Positions 10,053 through 22,837 of a DNA stretch of 64,000 bases are shown one piece after another; position 1 is the stretch's first letter; the number at the start of each line of letters is the position of its first letter. Origin of the DNA: Ligula intestinalis. Lineage: Eukaryota; Platyhelminthes; Cestoda; Diphyllobothriidea; Diphyllobothriidae. The notes under the pieces were generated by a model that saw nothing but the letters and a program-made list of their open reading frames with translations, was not told the origin of the DNA and searched no databases. Both the position numbers and the translations under genes were made by a program. The stretch lies in contig JAYGXS010000004.1 of assembly GCA_036362985.1 (NCBI GenBank), positions 15,055,583 to 15,119,582 on the forward strand, given 5' to 3'.

Positions 10053-13000
10053 CTGGAAAAATGAAAAAGAAGTTAATGTGCTAAGCCCAGCGAAATGTAA
10101 ACTTTCACAAAATCATGTTGAATGATAAAAAGTTTTTAGCAAACAGACAAGCTACAAGTGTAGGTACTCATTTAAGAAGAAATCAATTCTGTGGATTTTT
10201 ATATCAACTGTACAATATGGTAAGCCCGATAGTCTTACCCGACAACCGTAGGGCGAACGACCGACATACGATCCAAGACCAAAGTCGCACCGATGATACT
10301 TGATGTTGCCGAATGGAACGGCCGAGTGAACGTTTTCGCCAGAATTGGTGCGTAACTTACCCATAATCGGATAGGAGAGAAAACTAGTACATGCCTATGA
10401 CCGAATACGATTATGGGGCGTATGAGCATGGTTAAGAGCCCGCAAAACGGGCACCAGTAATTTTTTTATGTCGTGACACATTTATTATATAAATTAAAAT
10501 ACGCAGTAAACCTAAACTGGGAGCTGAATTACATCAGCAGGCATTTGCTTCTACGTTTAGTGTCTTTAGCATCGCGGAAGACAGTGAAATCAGTCAATTA
10601 TTTGAAGTTAAGATGATGGCTAGTGTAGGATTTGCAACACAGGCTATGTAGTGTTCAATTTCGACTTACAAGAGCGTACATATGTATACCTGCCGAAAGT
10701 AAAAGTCTTCAGGCCGGTACAAGATTTTACGATGTGGTAGCGCACCAAAAGTTGGCAAACATGTAATGGGAGGAAAAAAAGTTATAGAGGGAAGATTGAT
10801 GTCCGACATGTCCGAAAGGCACGGCATTCTGCTGCAATTTCGCAAACAAAAGCCAATGGGCGTTACTTGCGTACTGGCGCTAAAATAACTTGAGTTGAGA
10901 ATATGTGTAACTAACTGGGGCTTGGATCTCTCAATGTTAGGAGATAAGGCGGACCAAATGCTAGCAAAATTTGGAGGCTTTCCTGAGGCGTCGAGCATAG
11001 CAAAATATCGTTATTTGTTCTCTCTCATCACCGTCATGGTCATATGCCTTTACGGAGGTCAGGTCCGCGCGATAACTGTCCACACATAATGACATTAATC
11101 CAGACAAACCCACGAACCCCACAGCGGGTGCCCAAGTAGTCGCGGGTCCCCGAGGGCCAGCTGGTCGCGTGACTTATTTACAGTGTGGCTAGTCAGGCCG
11201 CAAGACAACGCCTGACCTTTTCCCTTCTAAGCCATTGTCACACGTCAGGCAGAGGGGGGGTGGTGGCACACCAGTGGACCGTATGGACACCTCAATTCCG
11301 GTCCCGATGGCCGGGGTCAGACCGGTGGCGGGAAAAACAGCTCGCTGGAGATCACCCAGTGACAACTACCGCCCGATAAAGCAACTGTGGGTTTTGTACA
11401 CAATAAACCCTCCTCCGGATGGATACCAGTATTAAGCCCTTCTCATTGTGTTCTTCCTTGGGGATTCCAAAGGGCGTAATTCGACGGTGACACACGTCAG
11501 ATGTCACCGGTACATTACTGGTGATGCAGAACCCAGCGTTATAACACTTAAGGTCTTATATGATTGCATTTTGCTAGAACAAGGTTAATTCGGCTTAACG
11601 TAAAGACGGGCAATTGAGCACATTATCCGAGGTCATAATCCGTTGAAGTGTCTTCTGCAAGAAAACACGAAGAGGATAATATAATTATTCCTACAGTTTC
11701 GTTCACACATGTAAGAAACTAAGCTGTGCCCGACACCCAAACAACCAAAGCAGTAGCAATGAAACCCAAGAACGAAAAGTGGCTTCCCAGAACAACAAGG
11801 GAAAACGGACATTCCGTCGGCTGACAAGAATGAGATATTGTTTACGTGTGAGTGAATGCCTACGACGTCACTTGCGCTCATATTTTGCGCAGACGTGCTC
11901 AGTCTCCAAATTAGGCCTACCTTTCTCAAGCATCGTTTCTTCGGCCTGAACTAAAAGCGAAATTGCCCCTAAAAACCTCTTCACTTAGCATCTTTCCTTT
12001 GATCGATTTCTGTTTGTTCGAGCAAAATAAATTCTTACCTAGTTAACGGAAGGCATAGAAGGTAATTGTCCCCTTTCTGCTTGAAAGCAGTCACCAGAAA
12101 AGTGCCATTTATGCTTGTTTATGGTCTACTGACTAAGGCTGCAAATTGGTTATTCCATAAATATATGCAATGACAGAGGTGGATAGCATTACTTAGCTCG
12201 CCTAAACTTATGCTCACAGAAGGCATTGGTTCACACCCTTTTGACTTTTATCCTAACGGACTGCATTTCGTAAGATGAAACACAAACATGACGCACTGTA
12301 CTGGTTTTGTGTCATGAAATTGAAAACATATATATCCCCCGATTTAAATTATTCACAAAATATGGTAACGATTACGTCAAATAGCCATGAAAAATTTCCA
12401 GCTATCGTCTGTTCGCCATTTAAGAAGGGCACACTATTCAAGTTTATGATATAATGCAGCATGAAAAATATTGCATAAAAACCGTCAATATCCTCCGGAA
12501 GAAGGCTTTGTGTTCACTTTTAACAAAAATGCGTGACAACCCTTAGACTTCCGTACGAAAGTAAGCAAAACAAGCCAAACAGCAACATCACCATTGCCTT
12601 CAAAGATCTACGGTTAATGTTGCATATGTTCATCCGCTCCGATTTTCCTCCTGACGAATCAGCTCGCGCCTGTATCGCTGTTAAGCATACTTGAAAGATT
12701 TAGCGACTCAGACAGCAGACTTATCCATCAATCTAGTTTTAATTTTATTCTTCAACATAGTGTGATCGTTTACAGTGCAGACAGGTAGGCAGAATCCTCA
12801 GTACAGCCTGCAGGCTCTTAAAGAATTTTTCATTGCTTATCGCATTTCACCCCACAAGTGCACCTGCGATAACAAAGGCCAATAGTGTGAAGCTTCGATT
12901 CAGGTGCGCGTTAAGCAATGCGCCTGAAATGTCATGCAAATGCGCTGGCACGTTACTGGCTGCTATAGCAAGGTAGAACAAAAAGCCATCATCAACCTAG

Positions 13001-13374
13001 AGGTGGTGAAATTTGACATGAAGTGACTTTAATTAGCAGTTCGAATATTAGCATCCCTGTCACGTGCGGCTCACTCATGATCACATATTAGAATGCCATT
13101 CGCAGGAAAGTGACACACGCCGTTAAAATTCAATGAGTTGCATCACATAGGATCTGCTTACAGCTAGAATTGCATTAAGCGGTCCAGATTCCGGTTAGCC
13201 AAATGCTAAACTTTAGAGCATCAGTCTGGCGTTATTATTTCTCCTATCAACAGCGAATAACCACAGCCCATATTTGAAATCATATTTGCTCATACTCATA
13301 CAAGGTATCTTAAAGAATAAATTGAAAGACTGTTTTCCCGTAAGAAATGTGAACTGAGCGAAGATCACGATTTG
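10053..13374 (-). other. CARP intron, unannotated stretch
   Basis: Long AT-rich intronic sequence. Open frames at 10666-10998 (-), 11235-11435 (+) and 11633-11929 (-) show no domains. The stretch 11100-11420 is more GC-rich than its surroundings and may be an unidentified repeat. Confidence 0.5.
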
Positions 13375-13825
13375 AGCAGGATTTATTGACATCATAAAAT
13401 GTCGTGACCTCTGATTCATCTACAAGCGGTCATTGCCTATAAATATAGTAAATTAACTGTCAAATTAGAAGAGTAAAGCTAAATAGGTAAAAAGGGTGGG
13501 ACACATAAGTCAAAAATCTAAAGCATTTGTTCTCCGGTTGCATGTCCTCTTTGTAATCATACTTATGCAGCGACAAAACACAGCTGAAGAGCTGTCATGA
13601 AATTTATTGAAGCCAGTAAATTCTGTTATATATGCGTGTTTTAAATAAGTCGAAAATGTGGGTGCATAGTGAGGGGTAGAGGAGGGGGCAGGTAATTATC
13701 ACAGCAAGGTGGTTCAGGTAACAGTGGGGGGGGGGGTTGAAATAACGGGGAAGCAGCCAGTCAAAGCAGGAAAGGGGGCGAGGGAGAAGGCATGATAGGG
13801 ATTGGGGTGATCGATTGTTACCATG
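13375..13825 (-). mobile_element. PLE group A2 3' UTR, inverted copy (left arm of foldback)
   Basis: Read on the minus strand this reproduces the A2 trailer that stands in plus orientation at 14031-14380. GATCGATTGTTACCATGG at 13809 is the exact complement of CCATGGTAACAATCGATC at 14037, and GGGGGCGAGGGAGAAGGCAT pairs with the matching C-rich stretch. At the far end, AATTTATTGACATC near 13379 pairs with the AATAAATT end near 14370. The arms flank about 200 bp of A2 coding sequence. Confidence 0.8.
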
Positions 13826-14380
13826 GTTTCCGCTCTGAGCAACAACTTCGGGCCGAAGAGCTCAATCGCGGGGGCCTTAGTGAATAGTGGTCAAAGAGTT
13901 GACCAAAATACCGCGTTTAAGGTCATATTTCAGGTGGCGACCGGACGCCTTCTACGATTTGCCGAGGCGGCTGCAGTACACAGAGGTAAACCAGAAATCT
14001 GTAAGCAGCTGGATCATGTGATCAACCTCGCACTGCCATGGTAACAATCGATCACTCCACTCCCTCTCATGCTTTCTCCCTCGCCCCCCCCCCCCCCCCT
14101 CTGTGCGACTGTTGCCCTGCCCTGTGCCCCCCCCCCCCCCCTCTTAATTACACTTCGCAGGCTTTCACTGTAACCTGAACTGCCTTGCTGTGATAATTAC
14201 CTGCCCCCTCCTCTACCCCTCTCTATGCACCCACATTGTTGACTGATGTTTCCCAGCCTCTTTGCTTATCAAGCTTCATCCTTCTAATTGGACAGTTAAT
14301 TCACTATATTAACAGGCAATGACCGTTTGCAGATGAATTAGATGTCACGAAATTTTATAACATCAATAAATTCTGCTCAA
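13826..14380 (+). pseudogene. PLE group A2 3' end, C-terminal ORF and UTR
   Basis: The plus frame 13823-14044 encodes SSIAGALVNSGQRVDQNTAF, KVIFQVATGRLLRFAEAAA and CKQLDHVINLALPW, the region after the GIY-YIG core of A2 elements. Poly-C tracts follow at 14083-14100 and 14128-14140, then a C/T-rich UTR and an AT-rich end with AATAAA near 14370. Only this terminal part of the ORF is present. With the inverted left arm it forms a long hairpin. Confidence 0.75.
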
Positions 14381-14743
14381 CTCGTGATTTTCACCTTGTT
14401 CAAACTTCTTCCGGTACAACAATGTTTCACCTAACTCTTGGTTAATAAAACTACATGTGCGAAGCACGAAGCTAGGCCTGGGAGAGCGTTTGTGAGGGAG
14501 AGAAGGTGGCTGTTGCTTTATATAGCTTTGGAGCCAGTTCATATGTTGGCCGATTGATGAGTTGCATTGCCCAGGGGGTTGTAGCGTATAGAGGCCCAAG
14601 TTGCGTTGGCCGAGGGGTGGCGTGTTTAAGTGGACCTTTGGCAGTCGTGACTGTTTTGGACACGCGTGTGTGTCCGAGTGGAAATCGGTCAAGTGTCTTC
14701 AGGTCAGTAAGTCGCAAATAGCTGCTTGCTGAGGCAGTGGGCG

Positions 14744-15028
14744 TTAAACAAGGGGGAGGGGTTGACAGCAATGTTGGGAAAAAAGAGGTCGGACAGCATT
14801 GTTGGGGAAGGGAACAATCACATATAGGTCAGACAGGAGTTCACCGGCTGTCCTGTACGACGTTTTGTCGTCAAGTCGGCTCTGAGCTTTCGCTTGGTAG
14901 TCAGACTTGTTGAGCACTACTGTAGAACGACCTTTGTCAGCCGGCAGAATGACTATTTCTTCATCGGCCTTTAGACTGTTTAATACTCTCTGTTCTTCTG
15001 GGCAAATACCTAAGAGTTCAATCACCAA
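14744..15028 (-). pseudogene. PLE reverse transcriptase fragment, N-terminal DKG region
   Basis: The minus strand encodes EEQRVLNSLKADEEIVILP, then ADKGRSTVVLNKSDY and QAKAQSRLDDKTSYR. ILPADKG-STVV followed by a Tyr and a D-sY motif is the characteristic segment ahead of the first RT motifs in Penelope-like elements. The similarity ends near 14810, and the rest of the frame is not RT-like. It abuts an A2 3' fragment of opposite orientation at about 15015-15025. It is the only RT N-terminal sequence I found in the window. Confidence 0.75.
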
Positions 15029-15520
15029 ACACTTAGTGGATACTGGCCATACAGTTGACCAAAAGACCGCGTTTAAGGTCGTATTTCAGGTCGATTTGCC
15101 GAGGCCGCTGCTATGCGCAGAGGAAAACTAGAACTCTGTAAGCAGCTGGACCATGTGATCAACCTCGAATTGCCGTGATAACGATCGATCACCTCACTCC
15201 CTCTTACGCCTTTCCTCCCCGTTATGACCGACTGTTGCCCTGCCCTGTGACCCCCCCCCCTCTTGATTACACTTCGCAGGCTTTCAGTGTAACCTGAACT
15301 GCCTTGCTGTGATAATTACCTGCCCCCTCCTCTACCCCTCACTATGCATTCACATTTTTGACTTATGTTTCCCACCGTTGATATCTATTATGCTTCACCC
15401 TTCTAATTGGCCAATTATTTTACTATATCAATACGCAATGACCGTCTGCAGATGAATTAGGGTTCATTACACTTAATGACGTCAATAAAACCTGCTTAAT
15501 TCGTGATCTTCCTTTTGTTA
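15017..15520 (+). pseudogene. PLE group A2 3' end, second plus copy
   Basis: SSITKHLVDTGHTVDQKTAF then KVVFQVDLPRPLLCAEE is followed by the A2 trailer. CTGAACTGCCTTGCTGTGAT and AATTACCTGCCCCCTCCTC near 15295-15330 repeat the 14180-14215 sequence almost exactly. An AATAAA lies near 15484. The coding part starts abruptly at the junction with the antisense RT fragment. Confidence 0.75.
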
Positions 15521-15540
15521 AAAGAATAAAGGCTATCATT

Positions 15541-17839
15541 TAAAAAAAATTCCATCCTATTTGTTTCTGGGAGCTTGAAAAACCCTCGCAGGTTTATATT
15601 TATTGCTAATTCTTGTACGTTTGTGTATGTTTAAGTCCATCATTCATATAAACTTTTTGATTGTGCTTCTTTGATAACCCTAAAAAATCTCACGAGGAAT
15701 CTGGCTGCAGAAATAATGCAGGATTTTTTCACAAAGTTTAAAATATGTTGGTACTATTCGCAAATTAGAAAGAAACGTTAGTCAAAGGGAACAATCTAAG
15801 ATGAGGTGGAACTCAGCTCTCATTCCCCTAGTTGTTGTATCCTGCCGGCTACAGTTTGCCGGCAACTGAGTGTTTCTTTTGTCATTTGTTGCAACCGGCA
15901 TCAAGACTAGGTGCAGGCGTATTTTAGTATTCTGGTCGCCTCCTTTTAATCTCGTATGCCTATAAAAATGCACAGTAAATACAATCCTCCCCGTGCCCGT
16001 CCTTCAGGCTGTAACAAAGCAAGGCAGCGGGGGACAAGCAAGGGGGGAGGGCATCCAAAGTACGCACATGGTAATGCGGCCGAGGGTGTTTGCACTCTAC
16101 TGGCAATAAATGGTAATGCACCTGATAAATGCGATGTGTTTACCTGCAATAGGGTGAATCAAAGTGCTCGCATTTGAGACAGGATTTGCGATTCGATTGA
16201 AATCTCAACCCTACCAGACGAAATGACTTCTCATCTGCTAGTGCAGCCGGCGTAATGGCATTCCTAACGAGAACTGCAGGATATGAGTATTCGCAGGCAG
16301 AGAGTACTTTTCGAATGGTTTTGGGGTGAACAGTAGCTCAAATTCAAATCCGCTCTATAGTTTATTCATCAGACGTTCCGGTTTCCTTTGCGATTGGCAG
16401 TAGTACCAGGTTCTGCAGGCAAACTCTGTCATTGTTTTTTTTTAAATTTTGCGCAGGTTGTCACGATTAATTGTCACTATGATGCTTGCTCATTGACATT
16501 GTAATTATTTCGCAGTTTCTACCAGGAGTATGGCCATATGCGGGCACATTGTGCAGTGTTCTTTGTGAATGTTACAAACATGAATTATCAAAAAACAGGA
16601 AAATTGAATTATGGACACACTCTGCGAGTGCAAACTTAGGGATGGCCAAGACGTCAAGTTCACAGAGGATTCTGTTTATTTTACTCATCAGTCGGACGAA
16701 TGTAGGTATTTTAAACAAAACGTGGCTGTAGAGGTCTACTTTGAACTTTTATTTAATTGGAACCAACTAGTAGATTGAAGTTAATCGCGTGGATTTAATA
16801 AATTCTTTGTGTCTTTATAGGTAACTAGTGATTATCAATTCTTTGACGACATTGCATGCTTTCGTCAATTAAAATGCATGCTTTCGTAAGTAAAATGCTA
16901 CAATTAGGCTACATACAAAAGTAAACATTAACTATAAACCACGTTAGCCATGAACCTTATTTCGTAAAATGTCAGCATTCAGTCACTTATATTGCGAGCG
17001 ATCTTATTTATCTGACTTACTGGTAATCACTTAGTAATCTAAATGTTATTTCTTTTAAAGTTATCTGAGCATGAAAAAGGCGATTTTGAGTAACACAGGA
17101 TACCAGTTAATTTAAATTTATTTTGCTTTTACTAAATATAGCCTATTACAGAAAATAGTCTTTAAACGCAGTGTTAGAAGAAAGCCATATTTTAGAGGGT
17201 TTATCCTTGTCCTCGTTGTATGCATCCAACTTCATGCATTTTGATTGAAAGGAAAACCTTTTATCAAATAGTACTCCTTGTCGATTTTGCAAGCAAGCTT
17301 GTGTAGTAGTTCCTATATCGTGGCAAACGAAAGCCTAGTTATTTGTTAAGACAAAATTGCTTTCTTTAATGGCTTTTTGAAACGCACTAGCTGCTATACA
17401 ACCCATCATATTCCCAAGTTTTGTGCCTTCAATTTTTTTGTGATTAGAAAAAATAAGGACTTGCATTTTTCTCGAACATTAAGGTTTGCATGTCTGGTCG
17501 CGCTACTGTCACCCATCACGCAAATGCACGAGATTTTTGAGTTATCTAGGTTTCGTCCCACAGTCTTCCCTCTATTACGACACGCAAGTAGGTACACTCA
17601 CCGGAAGTGACTAAAAGAACTAGATGGTACTATATTTGCTAGACACATTCACGTCAATGCCATCAAGAAGATTATGAAGAACCCTATCGACAATTCAAAT
17701 GACCCAACGTTCATCTAGTGACCAAGAGAAAATGCTGGAAATTAAGTGATACGAGTTTCATTTGCACGAATGTTTTGGGGCACAAAGAAGGGTAAGAAAA
17801 TTATGCATACACATTTCATCCAAAGTAGTTCAAACTCAC
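15541..17839 (-). other. CARP intron, nothing recognised
   Basis: AT-rich intronic sequence without recognised repeats, RNA genes or domains. Open frames such as 15956-16177 (+) have no similarity I know. Confidence 0.5.
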
Positions 17840-17906
17840 CTAGAAATTGAGTCTTCTCCGCAGCCATCACGATACCCATAAAGTCTTTGTTGGTATCCTG
17901 GGATAG
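17840..17906 (-). CDS. CA10: Carbonic anhydrase-related protein X/XI-like, short exon
   Basis: A 67-nt exon with acceptor TTTGTTTTGCAG and a strong donor GTGAGT, phase 0 in and phase 1 out. It encodes LSQDTNKDFMGIVMAAEKTQ then FL. This aligns without gaps to the helix that follows the central strand in CA10 (its SDSSNPFLNRML region), where active CAs have the L-K-V-D-L-I-K-G helix. It is too short to find by ORF length. Frame, phase and both splice sites fit the exons on either side. Confidence 0.85.
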
Positions 17907-20900
17907 CTGCAAAACAAATTTTGAACATATTTCAGTTTTTACGTTAGCTTAGCAACATTTAAATAATCTGATGAACCTGATTAATCTGATTAAACAAACT
18001 AAGCAGTTATTTAATTAATATTACAATGATTTCCTGGGAACCAAAATTAATTTATGGCATTTCTGAAGCAACACAATTTTCGAAACAAAACAATGCACTA
18101 GAGAATATAAACAGCGAATCTGGAGTATGGTCTTTGGTTTGGAGCGAAAAATAAACGTAACAATGTGCTTGAACTTCTACCAATAATAAGCGTTTTATTT
18201 CCTTCAAAATCCATTTTGCCTTTCAAATTACATGCAAATTATTTTGTGCATTGAAATAAGCACTATATATACTATTATATTTCAAATCATCTACGGCATT
18301 CTATTTGCATACTTCTGAGCAATAAAATAATATAATTACCAACATTGAACATCCTCATGTCATCTGCTATATACTGAATGAACATTTAATCCGCTTGTAT
18401 CAAACAGCTTATTTAATAATAGGATAAGTCTAAGTAAGCAATGACTTATACCACGTCAGCTTTGTTAACAGATATTTCAAGCATTTCTGAAATATGAATG
18501 TTTCTTCCAGACCAGGCTGTTATGATGACATGTATTTTACCTCAAATATCAAAGTAGAATTCCAGATATATTGCAAATTGGTGTTTCTAGTAAATGAACC
18601 ATTCATAAAGAAAACCTCTGCCTCCGTGTCAAAAGGAGGTTTAGCCTTTATATTTTGCTTAAAACGGCGACAAAATCGAATAATGATCTCTCACCGAGTT
18701 ACCAACGGCCGCCGTATAATTCTTAGCTCTCAATTTGTATCTACCACAACCAGTCAGAAATGGTTGTACTGATGTAGAGGGCAACTTCAGTGAGGCGGTT
18801 TCAGATTTTTTTGATTATTATTTATCTACTCATTCTCGCTAACATAAATATGTGCGAAGGCGCTGCTCGAACTATTTGGAAATCACCGGGGTGTCGTTTC
18901 GAGGACCACATTTAGGACACGAATTAAGTTTTCCTACTAATATATTTTCCGAGACCAGACTTTTCACTGCTGACAGTTTCCGCCTTCAAGACACAGCAGG
19001 GTACAATCCACGCAACCCTTCTTGTGTCATAATCTTGTAGTACGGGCTCCACGGAAGACATGACCCTGGAATAGCGGTGTTAAGTAGATTTGTGTGCATT
19101 GAGTACTGTAACACTTTTTCTTCATGTAATTATTCTATCAGTAAGCTTTCTTGTGAAAAAAAAACAAGGTATGAACCACGAATAGGGTCTTCGTACTCTA
19201 GGTGGCCTTAGGCTCAATCCCATGGAACTTAGGTTTAGAATTAAGGTAAGCTTTATCGTTGGGGTTAGAGTTAAGATATGGACATGGATCTCCGTTCTGG
19301 TATTAGGCGCAAGACCACATAGATTACAGAAGGTAGCCTGTCCTACCGAAGACGCCAACGGAATAGACAGAAATGTTCGTGTAAATATTTTGTTGCGAGT
19401 AAAGTGCCTTAGTTAAATTAGCATCAATCTGGTGCAGCTAAACATTCCTAGGCTTTAACATGAAATGAAAATGGGAAATTGGCTGCAGTGTGCTCCGAAC
19501 GCGTTGGGCGCACAGGTCTTTAGAATTGGGGGCTTAAATAATTTTGAATAGCTAGATCATAACGAGGAAAATATTTAATTTATCATCAGTAGGAAGTGAC
19601 AGAGTCACAAGGCATATGCGAACGTCAAAACCGGCATAAAGGTATCGTTTTCCCATGAATCTTATAGGTGTATCTTAGGAATATCAGGCTGTGGAATAAC
19701 TGGCTGACTAGCAAGATCCAAGGGAATTTTTTACAGCTTGAAAGGATAAACCTAGTGTAAATCAGGAAACTTTGCATGATATAAGTTTCTCATTTCATAG
19801 TTCGGACGGAAAACCTCCTGGTTGGGGAAAGTTAACAGCCTACGTGTTTTTTGGCCGTGACCCTGCAAAAGATCTACGAATTAATGGTAGCGTTACTTAT
19901 CTCTGATTCTCCACGCGAACAAAATAGCAATTAAAAGGTATATTAAAGCCATTAATGAATCACTCACCGCGCAAATATTTGGAAAAAATCTACTCGCGTT
20001 ACTTCAACTGGACTGCCGTTAACTTTGAGTGATAATTTGCGCAGTTCGAAAGCCCAGAAATAATTATAATTTTTGACAGAGATTCTTCCAACACCATAAT
20101 TCCAGCCTGCATAAAGCGAAGTCTAGACTATTGCGTCCCCGGATGTACCGATTTTGTTCTGACCATCATTAATAAGCTACGGACCGTTTTGCCTATCTAG
20201 GTTTTATGGTTTGAATGAATAGTATAGTAGACAATGAAACGAAAAATGAAATTGTAAAAAAATACTACATATGATATTGGATAATTGCTTAATCAAATGA
20301 GTGAAGATAAGGAACTGTGCTCGGTTAAAATAAACCACCTACTATTTAACAAGAATAATTATCAAATTAAAACAACCGTTACGTTCATACATATTAAAAT
20401 CATACCGAATGATCAGTGATAAGTAAAAAGTCAGCTTTTCAGAGGTTTTGTTAATAGCGAGTGCATTAAACAGCTATATTTTAACCAAACGGTCTTACTT
20501 TCGGTAGAACAGTAGCATATTGAGAATTAAATATGCATACTCGTACGCCACTGTGGGGATGAAGATTTGTCAAGGGAAGATTTGAAAATATTGGACAAAA
20601 TAGAATTAAAACAGCTATATTAATAAACATACCTAACTTTTTGGTCTCTGTTGTTATTTTTGGAATCTTTAGCCTAAATACCAACAGGCCGGGGATACTG
20701 TTATTTTAACCTATTTTTTGCCTTCCGGGAATAGCCAAATACGAAAAATCAATGTCGAAAGAAAAGCAGAGAAAGTTGTCGGATATTTGGTATACAACTC
20801 CAACGCCCAGACTCCTAAAAATTATGTATATTGTCAACTTATATCCGTGGCCTAAGTTCGTTGTGTAAGGTACCACAATCATACCGATGCTGAAACATCA

Positions 20901-22191
20901 TCACAAACCACAAAACCCCATGTGTATTTAAAAAATATGTCCATCTGCGCATATCGTATTTATATTCGTAAATATCATCTGCGTATTTGGGTCTCTTTAG
21001 CTTAATCCAAGTCAAACCAATCTCAAGCATGACGATGGTTTTCTGCACACTCATGAATCATCTTACTTAAGCAAAGGTCTTTGCAGTCTCTCGTTTTTGA
21101 ACCTATACGACCCTATCATACGAGCTCGTAAGCCATGGAATCGATCGCATCATGTGGCAATGGTCCCCACGGCTACCCTTTAACTCCACACTTGCGTCAA
21201 ACTACAACAACTTGTGTCAAACCACAACTTATTAATGACTTCTGTTATTTTCACAACCTTGTCAGTAGGCTTCGCAATCAGTACTTGGTCGCATCTCTGA
21301 GCCTTCGGTGATTACCATCGTGAATTCTACGGTTCCCTCTTCAGTGCAAGTTCCCCCTATTCACGTCCGTAATGATTACTGCTGTAGCTAGTCATGCGGG
21401 TATACGGCAGTAAGATACAATCCTTGCCATTACAGAAGTTTTTAGCACTTATATGAGGCTCTGAACCCTCACACACTTTCATAACCATGACGGTCCTTTC
21501 GAACGCGCTGGTTGTCCCCCTCTAAAGCCTCCGAATTGCATTTTCAAAAAATGCCTTAAGGGGTTAATCTCACTGTCCGCGATTTGCTATTATGTTTAAC
21601 GTTGCATTTTTATAACGTTTACACACAAGTATGCGCATGAAAAAAGGGGAGTTCCAAGGTTCACACCTATATTTTCCTCAGGTAAGCTGAGCTGAACTTA
21701 TCTATGATATGAACTCCGTTAAGCACCTATCAGGGTCGTTTTACCTGATTTCACTGTCACGTACCAGCAGGTTTGATATCAGGGACCACCTAAGTAAAAT
21801 CAGCCTCCATATAAGTGCTCATGGGCACGTGGGTGTTAGCCTTGGAAATATTTGCAGTCCTTTTAACCCGTCTGAATACACCTACGCCTAGTCGTCCTGA
21901 CTGCAGCTTATCATTGAAATATTTTGACCCTCAGACGAAGAAATAAGCTGTAGCCACCTATCATTCACTAGAATCAGATTTATTTGGAAGACATTATTGC
22001 ATCCGTTCTGCCACAGTGGGGAACGCAAAAGCTGCTACCTGTCTGCTGCATCTTAAAAGCAATGTTAGAATGATGTACTTCATATGTAATTGCGCATAGA
22101 TTTGTCAGCTTAGGATGAAAATGCCAATATTCTAGGTCACAACTTCAAAATTAGTAGAACGAACGTAAATTTTCAAGTCTTCTTTATCTAG
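17907..22191 (-). other. CARP intron, unannotated
   Basis: AT-rich intron. At 19190-19290 there are GTTAG/TTAGG-rich words (for example GGGTTAGAGTTAAG) that resemble a decayed GTTAGGG-type simple repeat. Nothing else is recognised. Confidence 0.5.
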
Positions 22192-22206
22192 ATATATATA
22201 TATATA

Positions 22207-22248
<42 letters not shown>
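22192..22248. repeat. (AT)n microsatellite
   Basis: Two runs of alternating AT, each ending in ATAAGAC, the second about 40 bases long. It lies in a CARP intron. Confidence 0.97.
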
Positions 22249-22250
<2 letters not shown>

Positions 22251-22837
22251 ACAAACACTGTAACGGAAAACTTCAGCTAACCAGGAATTGTGGGGGACAA
22301 AACTCTGGCATCTAGCAATGTACTTTATTCAAGCAAAATGAAAATGCGCTGCTTCAATAAATTGCCTGTAGAGGAAAACCTAAAATTTATGATGGATGGT
22401 TCTACTTTAAATACGCACACTTATTAGTAAGCATATACGTACGTAGACGATGAACCGAATGCACCAATTAAAAACGCTGTTTTTACGTTAAGTGGTATTT
22501 GCGTGGATTTTGATGCCTTAGCAACCATCCTTCAAATAACTTCCGGCTTCAATTGCTCCCACTTTTGACACAGTTTAAGATGTTTCCTCACAATGTCTTG
22601 AAAGCCGGCTGTTAAAAACGCTTAAATGCATTGTTTTATGGGTAATTCTAAAGCAACCCGACAGTCAGAAGTGAGGCGATTAACTGCTGCCCGACGCACA
22701 CTGAATTCTGCATAGTGTACTGGCAAGTTTCGTTTAATTATGATGCTACTGCCGAAACAAACGCGTTGTCGTTATACTTTATCTCTCCGTGTAGGATAGT
22801 AGTAGTCGACTACTCCCATCCTATACGAAGAGATTAA

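Noticed and set aside
12649..12680. Hammerhead core at CTGACGAATCAGC
   Set aside because: A core-like heptamer only. No GAAA follows and no stem I can be formed.
17960..18000. Hammerhead core at CTGATGAACCTGATTAATC
   Set aside because: CTGATGA is present but there is no GAAA or closing stems at the required spacing.
19190..19330. Interstitial telomere-like repeat (TTAGGG)
   Set aside because: GTTAG and TTAGG words are enriched but there is no run of consecutive TTAGGG units. At best it is a very old simple repeat.
22192..22248. CRISPR-like or regulatory repeat
   Set aside because: It is a plain AT dinucleotide microsatellite in an intron. Nothing in the window is prokaryotic.
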